Under the pieces are notes generated by a model. That model was not told the DNA's origin. It saw nothing but the letters and a program-made list of their open reading frames with translations, and ran no database searches. A stretch of DNA of 64,000 bases from an uncultured Flavobacteriaceae bacterium (GTDB taxonomy: Bacteria; Bacteroidota; Bacteroidia; Flavobacteriales; Flavobacteriaceae), in contig CANLQD010000002.1 in NCBI GenBank assembly GCA_947493175.1, positions 620,001-684,000 on the forward strand, read 5' to 3'. Both the position numbers and the translations under genes were made by a program. Shown here piece by piece: positions 18,831 to 28,700 of this stretch (positions within the stretch are counted from its first letter, which is position 1; each line of letters begins with the position of its first letter).

Positions 18831-19970
18831 TTATGAACCTAAATAGTTTTTGATAGTTTCCTCAAGTAATTTTGCTGCATGCCGCATACTATATTCATTC
18901 GTTACTGCAGGGGTCTTTATTTGCAGTACCTGTTGTAATCCCATCGCTTTCCAATCAGTTATCTTCAAATCGGATACCCCACATACCGCTATCACGGGTA
19001 CATCAAACTGTTGACCAAGTTCTACCACTCCTTTGATCCATTTTCCGCGCAAGGTCTGCGCATCGAACTTCCCTTCCCCAGTAATGATATAATCAAAGGA
19101 TTGCTCTTTCAACAAAGCCTTTGCTCCAGTCAATTGAAGTACAAATTGAGTCCCAGATATCGACCGGGCATTCAAAAACGTCCGAAGACCATAGGCGGTG
19201 CCACCTGCAGCTCCAGAGCCAGGACTGTGAGAGAAATCGATGTTCATTCGGTGTTTCACCAGTGCACTAAAGTGCCGCAAGCCCTCATCTAACGATTGAA
19301 TCGCTTTATCGTCCGCTCCTTTTTGTTTGGCGTAGGTATACGCAGCCCCACTTTCCCCGTACAGAGGATTATCAACATCGTTTACTGAAAATACCTGAAC
19401 CTCTGACAAAATAGAGCTCGCTTTTGGCGCTTCTATCTTGGCGACTCGACTTAGGTTACCGCCGATCGGTGCCAGTTCTTGTCCGTTCGATTGTAAAAAG
19501 CGATAGCCAAAACAATGCGCAATTCCCATTCCCGCATCATTCGTAGCACTACCACCCAGTCCGATATATACTTTTTTTGCACCCTTATCAATCGCATCTC
19601 GAATTTGTATCCCAGTACCAACGGTCGAAGTTCGAACAGCACTTCGCTCGCTCCTCTTTAAAAGTTCTAAGCCCGAGGCCTTGGCCATTTCTATATATGC
19701 GGTCTCATTGACCCTATCAAGAAGATAAGGTGCCGACATAGGCCTTTGCAACGGGTCTTGTGTTTCCACACTTATCTCTTCGCAAATAAGCTGTGTGGAA
19801 ATGGCCGATAGAAATCCGTCTCCCCCGTCCGAAGCACTAATACAATGGGTCAAGGCATCTGGGTAAACAGCTTTTATTCCTCTTTGCAGGGCGGATACGA
19901 CACCATCTGCAGAAATTGAACCTTTGAATTTATCAGGGGCCAACAAGATACGCAAGGGCGAATTTTTCAT
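18831..19970 (-). CDS. Glycerate kinase (GarK/GlxK family)
   Basis: 379 residues, the usual length of the GK-I family. It phosphorylates D-glycerate to 2- or 3-phosphoglycerate and so links glyoxylate or serine breakdown to glycolysis. Visible blocks are ILLAPDKFKGS (about 8-18), KKVYIGLGGSATNDAGMGIAH-type glycine motif (about 134-152), SPGSGAAGGTAYGLRTFL (about 248-265) and ITGEGKFDAQTLRGK (about 295-309). Single gene; no other glycerate pathway genes adjoin. Confidence 0.93.
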   Translation of the reverse strand: MKNSPLRILLAPDKFKGSISADGVVSALQRGIKAVYPDALTHCISASDGGDGFLSAISTQLICEEISVETQDPLQRPMSAPYLLDRVNETAYIEMAKASGLELLKRSERSAVRTSTVGTGIQIRDAIDKGAKKVYIGLGGSATNDAGMGIAHCFGYRFLQSNGQELAPIGGNLSRVAKIEAPKASSILSEVQVFSVNDVDNPLYGESGAAYTYAKQKGADDKAIQSLDEGLRHFSALVKHRMNIDFSHSPGSGAAGGTAYGLRTFLNARSISGTQFVLQLTGAKALLKEQSFDYIITGEGKFDAQTLRGKWIKGVVELGQQFDVPVIAVCGVSDLKITDWKAMGLQQVLQIKTPAVTNEYSMRHAAKLLEETIKNYLGS

Positions 19971-20009
19971 TTGTTCAAAATACTTTGAAGAAATATAGGG
20001 CTTAATAGC

Positions 20010-20017
20010 TACTTTTG
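20010..20017 (+). promoter_or_regulatory. -7 element (TACTTTTG) deciding the start at 20039
   Basis: An exact TAnnTTTG overlaps the alternative TTG codon at 20015, which therefore should not be translated. A TTG at 19985 lies 22 bases upstream. Confidence 0.5.
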
Positions 20018-20038
20018 AAAAAATACGGGATAGATTCG

Positions 20039-20269
20039 ATGAAGACCAATAGGGAGTTACTGCTGAAAGGAATTAAATTTTTGGGATACACTGTGGCCTT
20101 GATGTTCACCGCACCATTTGCTATCTACCAAGCCTTTAAGAACGAGGGACATCCGCTGTATTATCCAGTATTGATTCTAGGATTTATCTTGGCCATCGCT
20201 GCCGTGGCAATGGGATTTCGTGGAATCAAGACCATTGTCGATGCTTTTTTCGGAAAAAAATCGGCGTAA
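20039..20269 (+). CDS. Small two-helix membrane protein (DUF6095-like)
   Basis: 76 residues from the ATG at 20039. Two hydrophobic segments (about 12-30 and 42-62) separated by a short loop with NEGHPLYYP, and a Lys-rich C-terminus. I associate it with DUF6095, a small family of flavobacterial membrane proteins, from memory and with moderate certainty. No function can be assigned. It stands alone between divergently and convergently oriented neighbours. Confidence 0.7.
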   Translation: MKTNRELLLKGIKFLGYTVALMFTAPFAIYQAFKNEGHPLYYPVLILGFILAIAAVAMGFRGIKTIVDAFFGKKSA

Positions 20270-20352
20270 TTCGTCAAATACGCTTTCCATACAAGCTCAT
20301 ATGTACAAGAAACCGGTTTTTTTGCGAATAGGATACCTTATACTATAATCTG

Positions 20353-21036
20353 TTATTGCTTTTTACTCTTTTTACCCCATTTATCCGTTAGCGTCGCATA
20401 GTCATAATCCAATACGGTCTCCTGCCGTTCAAGTCTATCGGCAGCAAACGCACGTTGTAGAATATCTTCGATCAAATAATCTTCATGTACCTGATCGGGA
20501 TGAAACTCTTCTTTAATACTGATGTTGAACATTTTGGCCGTGGTATTGTACCAAAAGGCTCTCCAACCACTTCGTAGCTCTTTCACTAAATCAAAAGCGG
20601 TGCTCCCCGTTTGTCTATGAATCAATTTCACTAGAATTTGTCCCTCTGTTCGGGTCAACTTCTTAAGTTCCGCAGAGAACTCCTCTTCGATATATTTTTG
20701 GATTTTTTTGGTGTATTTCTTGCGGTGCCGCTTTTTTGTAATCTTTTCGATGCTATCGTTCAATTCCACGAGGCGTTCAGCAGCCATCTTCGCATATGGG
20801 TACACTTTCAATGTCTTTCTCCTTAAAACATAATAGCGAAGTTTAGACTTATAATCGTCAAACTTCAGTTTTCCAAAAACGTATACTTCACCAATATCTA
20901 TGGCGCTTCGCAGAATAGAATCCCCCTCGATTATGATCATTTTCTCGGCAATAGAGTCCATCGGTTCTTCCTTTACCTGTGACCATCCAACCAAAGTGAC
21001 CAAAAAGGTCATCCAAAAAACAAGTTGTTTTTTCAT
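20353..21036 (-). CDS. DUF4294 exported protein
   Basis: 227 residues: signal peptide (about 1-19), then a Lys/Arg- and Tyr-rich body typical of DUF4294, with KLRYYVLRRKTLKVYPYAKMA (about 65-85, split here by description) and a basic stretch KKRHRKKYTKK (about 100-110). DUF4294 proteins are common in Flavobacteriia and uncharacterised. A minus-strand -7 element CAAAAGTA (read TACTTTTG) at 21063-21070 lies 27 bases before the ATG. Likely periplasmic; function unknown. Confidence 0.75.
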   Translation of the reverse strand: MKKQLVFWMTFLVTLVGWSQVKEEPMDSIAEKMIIIEGDSILRSAIDIGEVYVFGKLKFDDYKSKLRYYVLRRKTLKVYPYAKMAAERLVELNDSIEKITKKRHRKKYTKKIQKYIEEEFSAELKKLTRTEGQILVKLIHRQTGSTAFDLVKELRSGWRAFWYNTTAKMFNISIKEEFHPDQVHEDYLIEDILQRAFAADRLERQETVLDYDYATLTDKWGKKSKKQ

Positions 21037-21114
21037 CCTATTTTAAAAAGCAAAAGCCTTGCCAAAAGTAACGATTAATACCACGGCTTATTATTAAAGA
21101 AGCGTGAATATTAG

Positions 21115-21122
21115 TAAGTTTG
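21115..21122 (+). promoter_or_regulatory. -7 element (TAAGTTTG) of the M42 peptidase gene
   Basis: Exact TAnnTTTG lying inside the longer open frame that begins at GTG 21104; it argues for translation from ATG 21140. Confidence 0.45.
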
Positions 21123-21139
21123 TGACAAAACTTTATTCA

Positions 21140-22228
21140 ATGGCAGAGAAGCAACTACTCACCAAAAAATCAATGGATTTTTTCGAAAAATACCTCAATA
21201 ATGCTGCGCCCACAGGTTACGAATGGGAAGGTCAGAAATTGTGGATGGATTATCTTACCCCTTATGTAGATACCTTTATAACCGATACTTATGGTACGGC
21301 CGTTGGGGTCATTAATCCCGAAGCGGAGTATAAAGTAGTTATTGAAGGACATTCAGATGAGATTTCTTGGTATGTAAATTACATTACCGATAACGGATTG
21401 CTGTATGTGATAAGAAATGGCGGTAGCGACCATCAAATAGCGCCTTCGAAATGGGTGAATATTCATACGAAAAACGGCCTTGTTAAAGGTGTATTTGGTT
21501 GGCCTGCCATTCACACTCGAAAAAGTGGCAAGGAAGAGCCCCCCAAGTTAGATAATATATTTATCGATGTCGGAGCCAAGGATAAGGAAGAAGTTGAAAA
21601 GATGGGTGTACACGTCGGTTGTGTCATTACATACCCCGATGAATTTCAAGTCTTGAACAATGACAAGTTCGTTTGTCGTGCCATTGACAATCGCGCAGGC
21701 GGTTTCATGGTCGCAGAAGTGGCCAGATTGCTTCACGAGCATAAGAAGAAATTACCTTTTGGTCTCTATATTACCAATTCGGTACAAGAGGAAATAGGCC
21801 TTAGGGGTGCAGAAATGATTACAGAGCGCATTCGACCCAATGTTGCCATAGTGACCGATGTGTGCCACGACACCACGACCCCGATGATCGATAAAAAGGT
21901 ACAAGGCCATACCGAAATTGGTACGGGCCCTGTAATCTCGTACGCCCCTGCCGTACAAAACAAGTTAAGGGAACGTATCATTGAAACGGCAGAAGCAAAA
22001 AAGATTCCTTTTCAACGTATGGCCGCTTCAAGATCTACCGGTACCGATACCGATGCCTTTGCCTATAGCAATGGTGGGGTCGCATCGGCCTTGATATCTC
22101 TGCCGTTGCGTTATATGCATACGACCGTTGAGATGGTACATAAAAGTGATGTAGAGAACGTAATTCGTTTGATTTATGAGACTTTGTTGACCATCGAATC
22201 GGGTGAAACGTTTAGTTACTTTGATTAG
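21140..22228 (+). CDS. M42-family metallo-aminopeptidase
   Basis: 362 residues from ATG 21140. The M42 family (FrvX, PepA-like tetrahedral aminopeptidases, endoglucanase M relatives) uses two metal ions. Ligand motifs are visible: IEGHSDEISW (about 77-86, His ligand), CRAIDNRAGG (about 183-192, bridging Asp) and NSVQEEIGLRGAE (about 213-225, catalytic Glu pair); the late His is in RYMHTTVEMVHKSD (about 326-339). It trims peptides from the N-terminus in the cytoplasm. Stand-alone gene. Confidence 0.93.
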   Translation: MAEKQLLTKKSMDFFEKYLNNAAPTGYEWEGQKLWMDYLTPYVDTFITDTYGTAVGVINPEAEYKVVIEGHSDEISWYVNYITDNGLLYVIRNGGSDHQIAPSKWVNIHTKNGLVKGVFGWPAIHTRKSGKEEPPKLDNIFIDVGAKDKEEVEKMGVHVGCVITYPDEFQVLNNDKFVCRAIDNRAGGFMVAEVARLLHEHKKKLPFGLYITNSVQEEIGLRGAEMITERIRPNVAIVTDVCHDTTTPMIDKKVQGHTEIGTGPVISYAPAVQNKLRERIIETAEAKKIPFQRMAASRSTGTDTDAFAYSNGGVASALISLPLRYMHTTVEMVHKSDVENVIRLIYETLLTIESGETFSYFD

Positions 22229-22406
22229 GTTCTATCTGAATAGATATCAGTAGGAGACGTAGTACCCAGCATGGTTCGGCTTTAATTTGGTAGTATGACC
22301 TGTTAGAAACAAGCATAATAATGCCGAGCTCCGCATTGGGCAAAGTCGAGGTGTCGAAGCTTATGCTAACGGGATTGTAGTCGGTTTTCCTTTCTATGTT
22401 GTTTTT

Positions 22407-22955
22407 ATGGATGAATTAATCGACATTCTGGACGAAAATGGACAGGCTACCGGGAGAACGGCCATGAAGTCCGTGGCACACCAAGAAGGCCTGTTTCACC
22501 CTACTGTGCACGTTTGGTTCTATACAAAAAACGGAAAAGTACTTTTACAACAAAGAGGAAAGGACAAAGACACGCATCCCTTACTGTGGGATGTATCGGT
22601 TGCTGGACATATAGGTGCCAGAGAAGATATTGCCCTTGCGGCGACCAGGGAGGTGGCCGAGGAAATAGGGCTAACTATTACAGTTAACGAACTTGAAAAA
22701 ATCGGGGTCTTTAAATCAGTTCAACACCATCACGCGCAGCTGATAGACCGTGAATTTCATCATACCTTCCTTTGCGAGCTGAAAGTGCCACTAACAAACC
22801 TGCAAAAGCAAGAAAGCGAAGTCGCTGCTTTGGCGTTGGTTCCATTAACCCTGTTTTCAGAGGAAACATGGGGCATGGCCAACCCTTCGAAGTATGTGCC
22901 CCATGATTTGGACTATTACAAAACGATTATCAAAGAAATAAAGCAGCGAATTTAG
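22407..22955 (+). CDS. Nudix hydrolase, isopentenyl-diphosphate isomerase-like subgroup
   Basis: 182 residues with a complete Nudix box, G-x5-E-x7-REVAEEIGL (about 72-94), which binds the metal for pyrophosphate hydrolysis. Overall layout (WFYTKNGKVLLQQRGKDKDTHPLLWD before the box in separate strands) matches the YfcD/IDI-like subgroup, whose substrates are mostly unknown. The isomerase-specific Cys and Tyr-Glu motifs are not evident, so hydrolysis is more likely than isomerisation. The 178-base upstream gap contains nested inverted repeats (22312-22367). Confidence 0.88.
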   Translation: MDELIDILDENGQATGRTAMKSVAHQEGLFHPTVHVWFYTKNGKVLLQQRGKDKDTHPLLWDVSVAGHIGAREDIALAATREVAEEIGLTITVNELEKIGVFKSVQHHHAQLIDREFHHTFLCELKVPLTNLQKQESEVAALALVPLTLFSEETWGMANPSKYVPHDLDYYKTIIKEIKQRI

Positions 22956-22970
22956 GGGTGCAAACATCGC

Positions 22971-23702
22971 TTATTCGATTACCCCTATAATGACTCCAAA
23001 AGTACCGTCCATTTGAATCCAATCTTGTTCCGGTAAATAAGTTCTGGATACAAAACCATCGAGATAAAGAGCGTTTTTACAACCTCGTTCCTTAAAAAAT
23101 GAGGCAAAGTCATAGAAGCTCACCTTTTCTTTGGATTGCACAAAGAGCAGTTTTCCATTTGGTAAAACTCCTACTCCATTACGAATGTTAAGGTTCTTGG
23201 AACCCTTCGTGAACACCGGATGGATTTTTTCATCGATAACCAACATCGGGCCAGATTGGGTGGCATAGGCAATAGCCGTATCCTGTGCGAATTCTGTTGT
23301 CTGTCGAATGATCGGTGTCCCATCCTTTAAAAGATAAAAAACACCATTGGGCTGTAAATAAAAATTCCCAAATGCCTTTGTAATAGTGTCCAGGGGGTTC
23401 TTCACCAAGCCTTCCTCTATATACAACCCCTGTGGAGAGAAGTCCTTTTTGAACATACCACCATTCACGGCAAAAACCAGTTTATGCCCCTCTTTTTCCA
23501 CCGCTTCTTTTACCGCAGGAAAGTTGTAAAACTGCTTGCCGTCCCCATCTTTCCAGAAAAAATAGACAGATTGCGCCTTGGTATCTACCGTATATGTTAA
23601 AAATCGACTGTCGGTTTGGGGAGATTTCGCACGAAAGGCGGTATGCAGCACAATGGATGTGAACAGTAGCAATAGAAAAAATATTCCATATGCCCGTTTC
23701 AT
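22971..23702 (-). CDS. Phosphodiester glycosidase family (DUF2233/NAGPA) protein
   Basis: 243 residues with an N-terminal membrane or signal segment (about 3-22). Landmarks of the NAGPA fold are LVFAVNGGMF (about 74-83) with Asn-Gly-Gly-Met-Phe, ATQSGPMLV (about 147-155) and NALYLDGFVSRTYLP (about 215-229), the Asp-Gly block near the active site. Human NAGPA uncovers mannose 6-phosphate; bacterial members act on envelope glycans such as GlcNAc phosphodiesters, with targets mostly unknown. It begins one base after hisS ends, so it is expressed with that gene. Confidence 0.85.
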   Translation of the reverse strand: MKRAYGIFFLLLLFTSIVLHTAFRAKSPQTDSRFLTYTVDTKAQSVYFFWKDGDGKQFYNFPAVKEAVEKEGHKLVFAVNGGMFKKDFSPQGLYIEEGLVKNPLDTITKAFGNFYLQPNGVFYLLKDGTPIIRQTTEFAQDTAIAYATQSGPMLVIDEKIHPVFTKGSKNLNIRNGVGVLPNGKLLFVQSKEKVSFYDFASFFKERGCKNALYLDGFVSRTYLPEQDWIQMDGTFGVIIGVIE

Positions 23703-23703
23703 G

Positions 23704-25089
23704 CTAAGCAGATGTTATCTCTTGAACAATGACATCCGCCTTGCTCAACTTTATCATTTTTTGATCTCCGTTGGCCATGTTCTTCAGTACACAACTACCG
23801 TCGGCAAGTTCTTTTTCCCCTAAGAGAATTACAAAGGGCACATTTCGGTTGTTGGCATATTTCATCTGCTTTTGCATTTTGGCAGCTGAAGGATACAGAT
23901 CTGCCTTGATACCGGCAGCACGAAGTGAAGTAACCAACTTAAGTGCCGCCATGGCCTCCGTTTCCCCAAAGTTGATACAAAGCACTTCCAAAGAACGGTC
24001 GATAGCCTCGGGAAAGAGCCCTAATTCCTCCATTACCAGATAGATGCGGTCCAGCCCGAAAGAGATACCAACACCACTAACGTCTTTCAGGCCAAAGATA
24101 CCGGTTAAATCATCGTACCGACCGCCGCCGCCAATAGAACCCATACGAACTCCCTCAGGTGCAGATACCTCAAAAATAGCACCGGTATAGTAATTAAGCC
24201 CCCTGGCCAAGGTAACATCAATTGCCAATCGGGCCGATTGCAAACCTAGTGCTTCGATACTCTTGACGATAAAGCTCAGCTCCTCAACTCCCTTGGTACC
24301 CGTTTCGGAAGCAGACAACATGTGCTGCAATGCCCGTAATTGTTCGGCATTGCTTCCGGAAAGCGAAAATAACGGACTTGCTTTCTCAATTGCGGCCTCG
24401 GAAATACCTTTTGCCATCATTTCCTGTTTCACCTTTTCTTCCCCGATTTTATCAAGCTTGTCCAACGCGACCGTAAAATCGACCAAACGGTCTCCCGCCC
24501 CGATTACTTCGGCAATACCCGCCAATACTTTTCTATTGTTCAGTTTAATGGTCGAACCGGTCAATCCCAAACTGGTGAACACCACATCATAGAGCTGTAC
24601 CAGTTCCACTTCCTGTAAAAGTGATTGGGAGCCCACCACGTCGGCATCACACTGGTAAAACTCCCTAAAACGACCTTTTTGGGGGCGATCGGCCCTCCAG
24701 ACCGGCTGTATTTGATAGCGCTTAAACGGGAAATCGATGTCGTTTTGGTGCATGACCACATAGCGGGCAAAAGGCACCGTTAAATCGTAGCGGAGCGCTT
24801 TTTCAGAAATCTTTGGTGTAAGCAAGGATGCGTTTTTGGTCGTATAGGTCGCATCGTCAACTTTATTAAGAAAATCACCCGAATTCAATATCTTAAAAAT
24901 CAAGCGATCGCCTTCGTCCCCGTACTTTCCCATCAAAGTTTCCGAATTTTCGAAGGAAGGCGTCTCAATAGGCTGGAAACCGAACGTTTGAAAATGTTTT
25001 TTAACGATATCGAAAATATAGGTACGCTTCTGTACTTCGGAAGGGGAAAAATCCCGGGTGCCTTTGGGAATGCTCGGTTTCTGTGCCAT
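23704..25089 (-). CDS. hisS: Histidyl-tRNA synthetase
   Basis: 461 residues, class II synthetase. Motif 1 around GTRDFSPSEVQKR (about 10-22), motif 2 RYQIQPVWRADRPQKGRFREF-type region with WRADRPQKG (about 129-137), the histidine-A motif LARGLNYYTGAIFE (about 308-321) and motif 3 GVGISFGLDRI (about 350-360) are all present, as is the C-terminal anticodon domain. It charges tRNA-His. No second hisS is visible. Followed with one base gap by the phosphodiester glycosidase gene. Confidence 0.97.
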   Translation of the reverse strand: MAQKPSIPKGTRDFSPSEVQKRTYIFDIVKKHFQTFGFQPIETPSFENSETLMGKYGDEGDRLIFKILNSGDFLNKVDDATYTTKNASLLTPKISEKALRYDLTVPFARYVVMHQNDIDFPFKRYQIQPVWRADRPQKGRFREFYQCDADVVGSQSLLQEVELVQLYDVVFTSLGLTGSTIKLNNRKVLAGIAEVIGAGDRLVDFTVALDKLDKIGEEKVKQEMMAKGISEAAIEKASPLFSLSGSNAEQLRALQHMLSASETGTKGVEELSFIVKSIEALGLQSARLAIDVTLARGLNYYTGAIFEVSAPEGVRMGSIGGGGRYDDLTGIFGLKDVSGVGISFGLDRIYLVMEELGLFPEAIDRSLEVLCINFGETEAMAALKLVTSLRAAGIKADLYPSAAKMQKQMKYANNRNVPFVILLGEKELADGSCVLKNMANGDQKMIKLSKADVIVQEITSA

Positions 25090-25112
25090 TTGATATGCTT
25101 ATGGTGAAAATA

Positions 25113-25139
25113 GTCCTTCGACTCCGCTCAGGATGACAT
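25113..25139. repeat. Dispersed-repeat-type element between hisS and DUF6495
   Basis: The core TTCGACTCCGCTCAGGATGA, flanked by GTCC, forms a small imperfect hairpin (TCCT / AGGA arms). It resembles a short element that I recall as scattered many times in intergenic DNA of flavobacteria and other bacteria. One copy is seen in this window. Confidence 0.55.
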
Positions 25140-25184
25140 TTAGATGTTATTTTGATTTTTTAATCACTGTTTGCAAATATCGAC

Positions 25185-25655
25185 TTATCCAATCACATTT
25201 TCAAACCATTGGTACAACTCCCCTTTGGTGATAACGGCACCTTGTTGTATCAATTGAAACTTATCCAAACTTACATCTTCGGAATAGGCTTTTGAGGCAG
25301 TCAAATACTCAACAAAATCGGATTGCCAGTTTTTCTTGAACCAGTCGAAACCTATTTTGGTGGTAAGGTCTATATCGGGGTTCATAACCTTCACTGAAAT
25401 TAGTTTCATTTCCTTTTCCGCACAGTCAAAAAGATGCATATGTTGGGCAGATACGTTTTCGAGATAGCCGACCTTTCCTAAAACACCTTCCCAAATTAAA
25501 TCGCTAAAGACATCCAATTCCTGTTCGGCCACTTCGGGTTTTTCTTTTTTGATTGTATCCCACTCATCTGCTGTTATCGACTGGGTCGCCAGAAAGTTGA
25601 TAAATTCAGGATGTAGCTCTTCTAATTGTTGTTTGGTAAGCCGTGTATATTTCAT
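25185..25655 (-). CDS. DUF6495-like cytoplasmic protein
   Basis: 156 residues, no signal or membrane helix. Begins MKYTRLTKQQLEELHPEFI and is rich in Glu and Trp; the segment DEWDTIKKEKPEVAEQELD (about 31-49) and HLFDCAEKEMKL are helical. I associate it with DUF6495, a flavobacterial family of unknown function, from memory. A -7 element ends 5 bases before the ATG, so the mRNA may be almost leaderless. No functional clue comes from the neighbours. Confidence 0.7.
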   Translation of the reverse strand: MKYTRLTKQQLEELHPEFINFLATQSITADEWDTIKKEKPEVAEQELDVFSDLIWEGVLGKVGYLENVSAQHMHLFDCAEKEMKLISVKVMNPDIDLTTKIGFDWFKKNWQSDFVEYLTASKAYSEDVSLDKFQLIQQGAVITKGELYQWFENVIG

Positions 25656-25659
25656 ATCG

Positions 25660-25688
25660 CAAAATTAAAAAAGGCCTTGCGATCACAA
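25660..25688 (-). promoter_or_regulatory. Promoter of the DUF6495 gene, overlapping a terminator
   Basis: On the minus strand: TTG (25688-25686), an 18-base spacer and TAATTTTG (25667-25660). The -7 element ends 5 bases before the ATG at 25655. The spacer is occupied by the terminator hairpin of the upstream receptor gene. Confidence 0.5.
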
Positions 25689-25696
25689 GGCCTTTT
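25665..25696 (-). terminator. Terminator of the Oar-like receptor gene
   Basis: AAAAGGCCTTG / CAAGGCCTTTT with a 6-base loop, followed on the minus strand by TTTTTTAATTTT; 22 bases after the receptor stop at 25718. Confidence 0.88.
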
Positions 25697-25717
25697 AGAT
25701 GATAATTTAAACCCTTA

Positions 25718-28700
25718 TCAGTTGAAAATATATCGCACCCCTACCTGGGCCGTCCATCGAGACAAAGCACTGGTATTAAAGGCGAAAGTCTCTCTTCGGT
25801 TTTCATCAAAGGTATAGGTCGGTGTATTGGTATCATCGACTGTTACTCCAAGTACCTGATCAAACGCAGGCTCCTGTACCAAGCCCCACTTTGAACTGAT
25901 TAAATTGCCTATGTTCAAAACATCCAAACTTAACTGAAACTTGTTCTTATCGTTCAGCTTGATATCTTGCAACACCTTTACATCCCATCTTCCCCTCCAG
26001 GGTGCCAAAGCGCCGTATCGCTCGGCATACTCTCCCCTACGATCACTGAGGTAGTCATCTTGTTGAATAAAGGCCTCAAAAGCTTCGGCCTGTCCCGCCC
26101 CACTAAAGTTCATTTGCTGTACTTCGCTCTGGGTCGGTATGTAGAGTAAATCATTGATCCTAGAGCCGTCATTATTGATATCACCACCATAGACATAGTT
26201 ATAGCGTCCGCCTTGGGCGTATTCAAAAAAAGTAGAAATTGTTGTTCCCGTTTTTTGGAAAACTTTTGAAAGCACCCCGATGAACCGGTGCGTATCCCCG
26301 TATCTTGAAAAGGCCAGTACATCTTCATTGGCATTGCCGACCACGGCGTTGGCGGCAAATGCGTCTCCTGTAATCTCGGCATCTACCGAGTTCACTTCCT
26401 TGGCATTTAGGTAGCTATACGCCAACTGGGCATACAGCCCGTTATCCCATGTTTTTTGTGCCTTCACAGACGCGTTGAAAATACGTCCTTGATCGGAATT
26501 CGTAAACACATAGGCATTTGTAGGTCCTCCAAAAATCTGTGATTTATCATCATTGGTATAGACCGCTCGATTATCGACTCCGTTCAGGGTGGCCGAAGGG
26601 GAATTCAAGCCCCAGTTCTGTACATGCGCTGCATTGAGGTCTTTGGTATAGGAGATATCGCCGGTCAAAATTAGACCGTTGTCAAACTTCTTGTCTAGCC
26701 CTAAGTTGGTCCGCCATACCTGCGGCCATTGAAAATCGGGATCGACCAGTTGGTAAAAGAAGAAATCAACACCCTGTACTTGGTTCCCCAACCACACAAA
26801 CGGAAAACGACCTGTAAACAATCCGGAACCACCACGTAACTGCAAGGTTTTATCCCCTTTGATATCCCAGTTAAAGCCAAGCCTTGGAGAAACCAACCAC
26901 TTCGTGGAAGGGAGTCGCTCGGAATCCAAGAGAATTGGTTCGTCCGTTTCCGGGTCGAAATATTCTATAGAAGGAATATAGGTGCCAGAATCCCCTCCCT
27001 TTCGGGCAATATTCTCTGCGATCTTTTCCCGGGTATCGAAATACAACGGGCGGTCTACACGAACCCCATAGGTCAACTTAAAGTTTTCGGTAGCATCCCA
27101 TTCATCTTGAACATAAAAAGACAATTGACCAACGTTGGTTTCAGCCAACGCCCAACCACCGGGATTCCCGGTTCCGTTTGCTTCAAGGGAATTGCTAGCC
27201 GCAATGGCATCATCAAAAGCCGTTTGAAGTTGCCCAGAACTGGCAAATTCCGGAAAGTCGGTAATTGTTGTTGTTGGAAAGAATACCCCTTGCGCACCAT
27301 ATGCCCCAAGATTAAAGGAGTTATCAAATTGGAATTTCTCAAAAGAGAAGCCAATCGTGTAGGTATGGTTACCTTTAAAGATATTCAGGTTATCCGTAAT
27401 TTGAAATACCTTTTGGTCTAAACGGTTATTGATGGAAAACGGTTCATGCCCTGCGATAATATAGTTAGAAGAGCCCGTTTCATCCAATATGACGATACTG
27501 GGGGCTGGAGTAGAAAATGGATTTCTAAAATCATCGAAATGGGTATAACCCACTTGAAGCTTGTTGGTTGCCTCGGGCGACAAAGTAGAGTTCAGTTCTA
27601 ACTGTACGGAATTGATATTGTTATTGATCTCATAACCCGCGTTTTCAAATTGCAATGTCTGCGTATTGGGCCCTCTAAAAGCAAGTGCGTTTCGGTTGGC
27701 AGGTTTTCCTTTGGATGCTCTTAGGAAATTATAGATGAGTGCCAAACGGTTGTTATCATTAATATTCCAATCGAGCTTAAAGATACCTTTGGTAGATTCT
27801 TGGTCGAAATTGAAGTTCTCGAACCTTCCGGGATTATAGAAAATATCATTTCCTTGTGCATCCTGTCCGATTACGACTTGGCGCAGCAGGTTATCGACCA
27901 ATTCAAAATCAGAAGCAGAGACCCTTGATTCATTGATAGTACCTGTACCTCGATTGGGAATAAAACCATCTGTTCCCAGCTCGGTGAGCTCATCACGCTC
28001 AAAATTCATAAAGAAGAACAGCTTATCCTTAACAATCGGGCCTCCAATACTTACACCGTATTGGGTCTGTTCCAATCCCGTTTTAAAAACATCATCACCA
28101 TCGATTTTACCACCTGTTAAATCGTCATTTCTAAAGAATCCGTAAACGGTACCATAAAATTCATTGGTACCACTTTTGGTCACTGCATTGACCGAAGCCC
28201 CGGTAAAACCCGCTTGGGTAACATCATAGGGTGCCGTACTTACTTGAATTTGGTCAATGGCATCAATAGAAATAGGAGTGGCGTTCGTCTGCCCCCCCGG
28301 TTGTGCCGCATCTAGACCAAAAGGGTTGTTGAAAATAGCACCATCCAACGAAAAGTTATTGTATTGGTCGTTTCTACCCCCGAACGAACCGGCACTTGCC
28401 GTTGGTTCTAATCTGGTAAAATCGTTGGTAGATCTTGAAATGGTGGGTAAGCGTGTAAGCTCCCTTCGTCCAACACTGGTTTCGGCCCCAGTTCGGTCCC
28501 CTCCAAAAGTACCGCCCTGATCTGAGACCACCACTACTTCGTCAAGGGCTTGACTTTCTGCCACCAGTTGGGCGTTCAAGTTAAAAGTCTGCCCGAGGTT
28601 TAAGAAAATATCATTTCGGGTCAAGGTCTGAAATCCGATATAGGAAATAGTGACTTCGTAAGGACCTCCTACCCGAAGATTTAAAAGATTAAAACGACCA

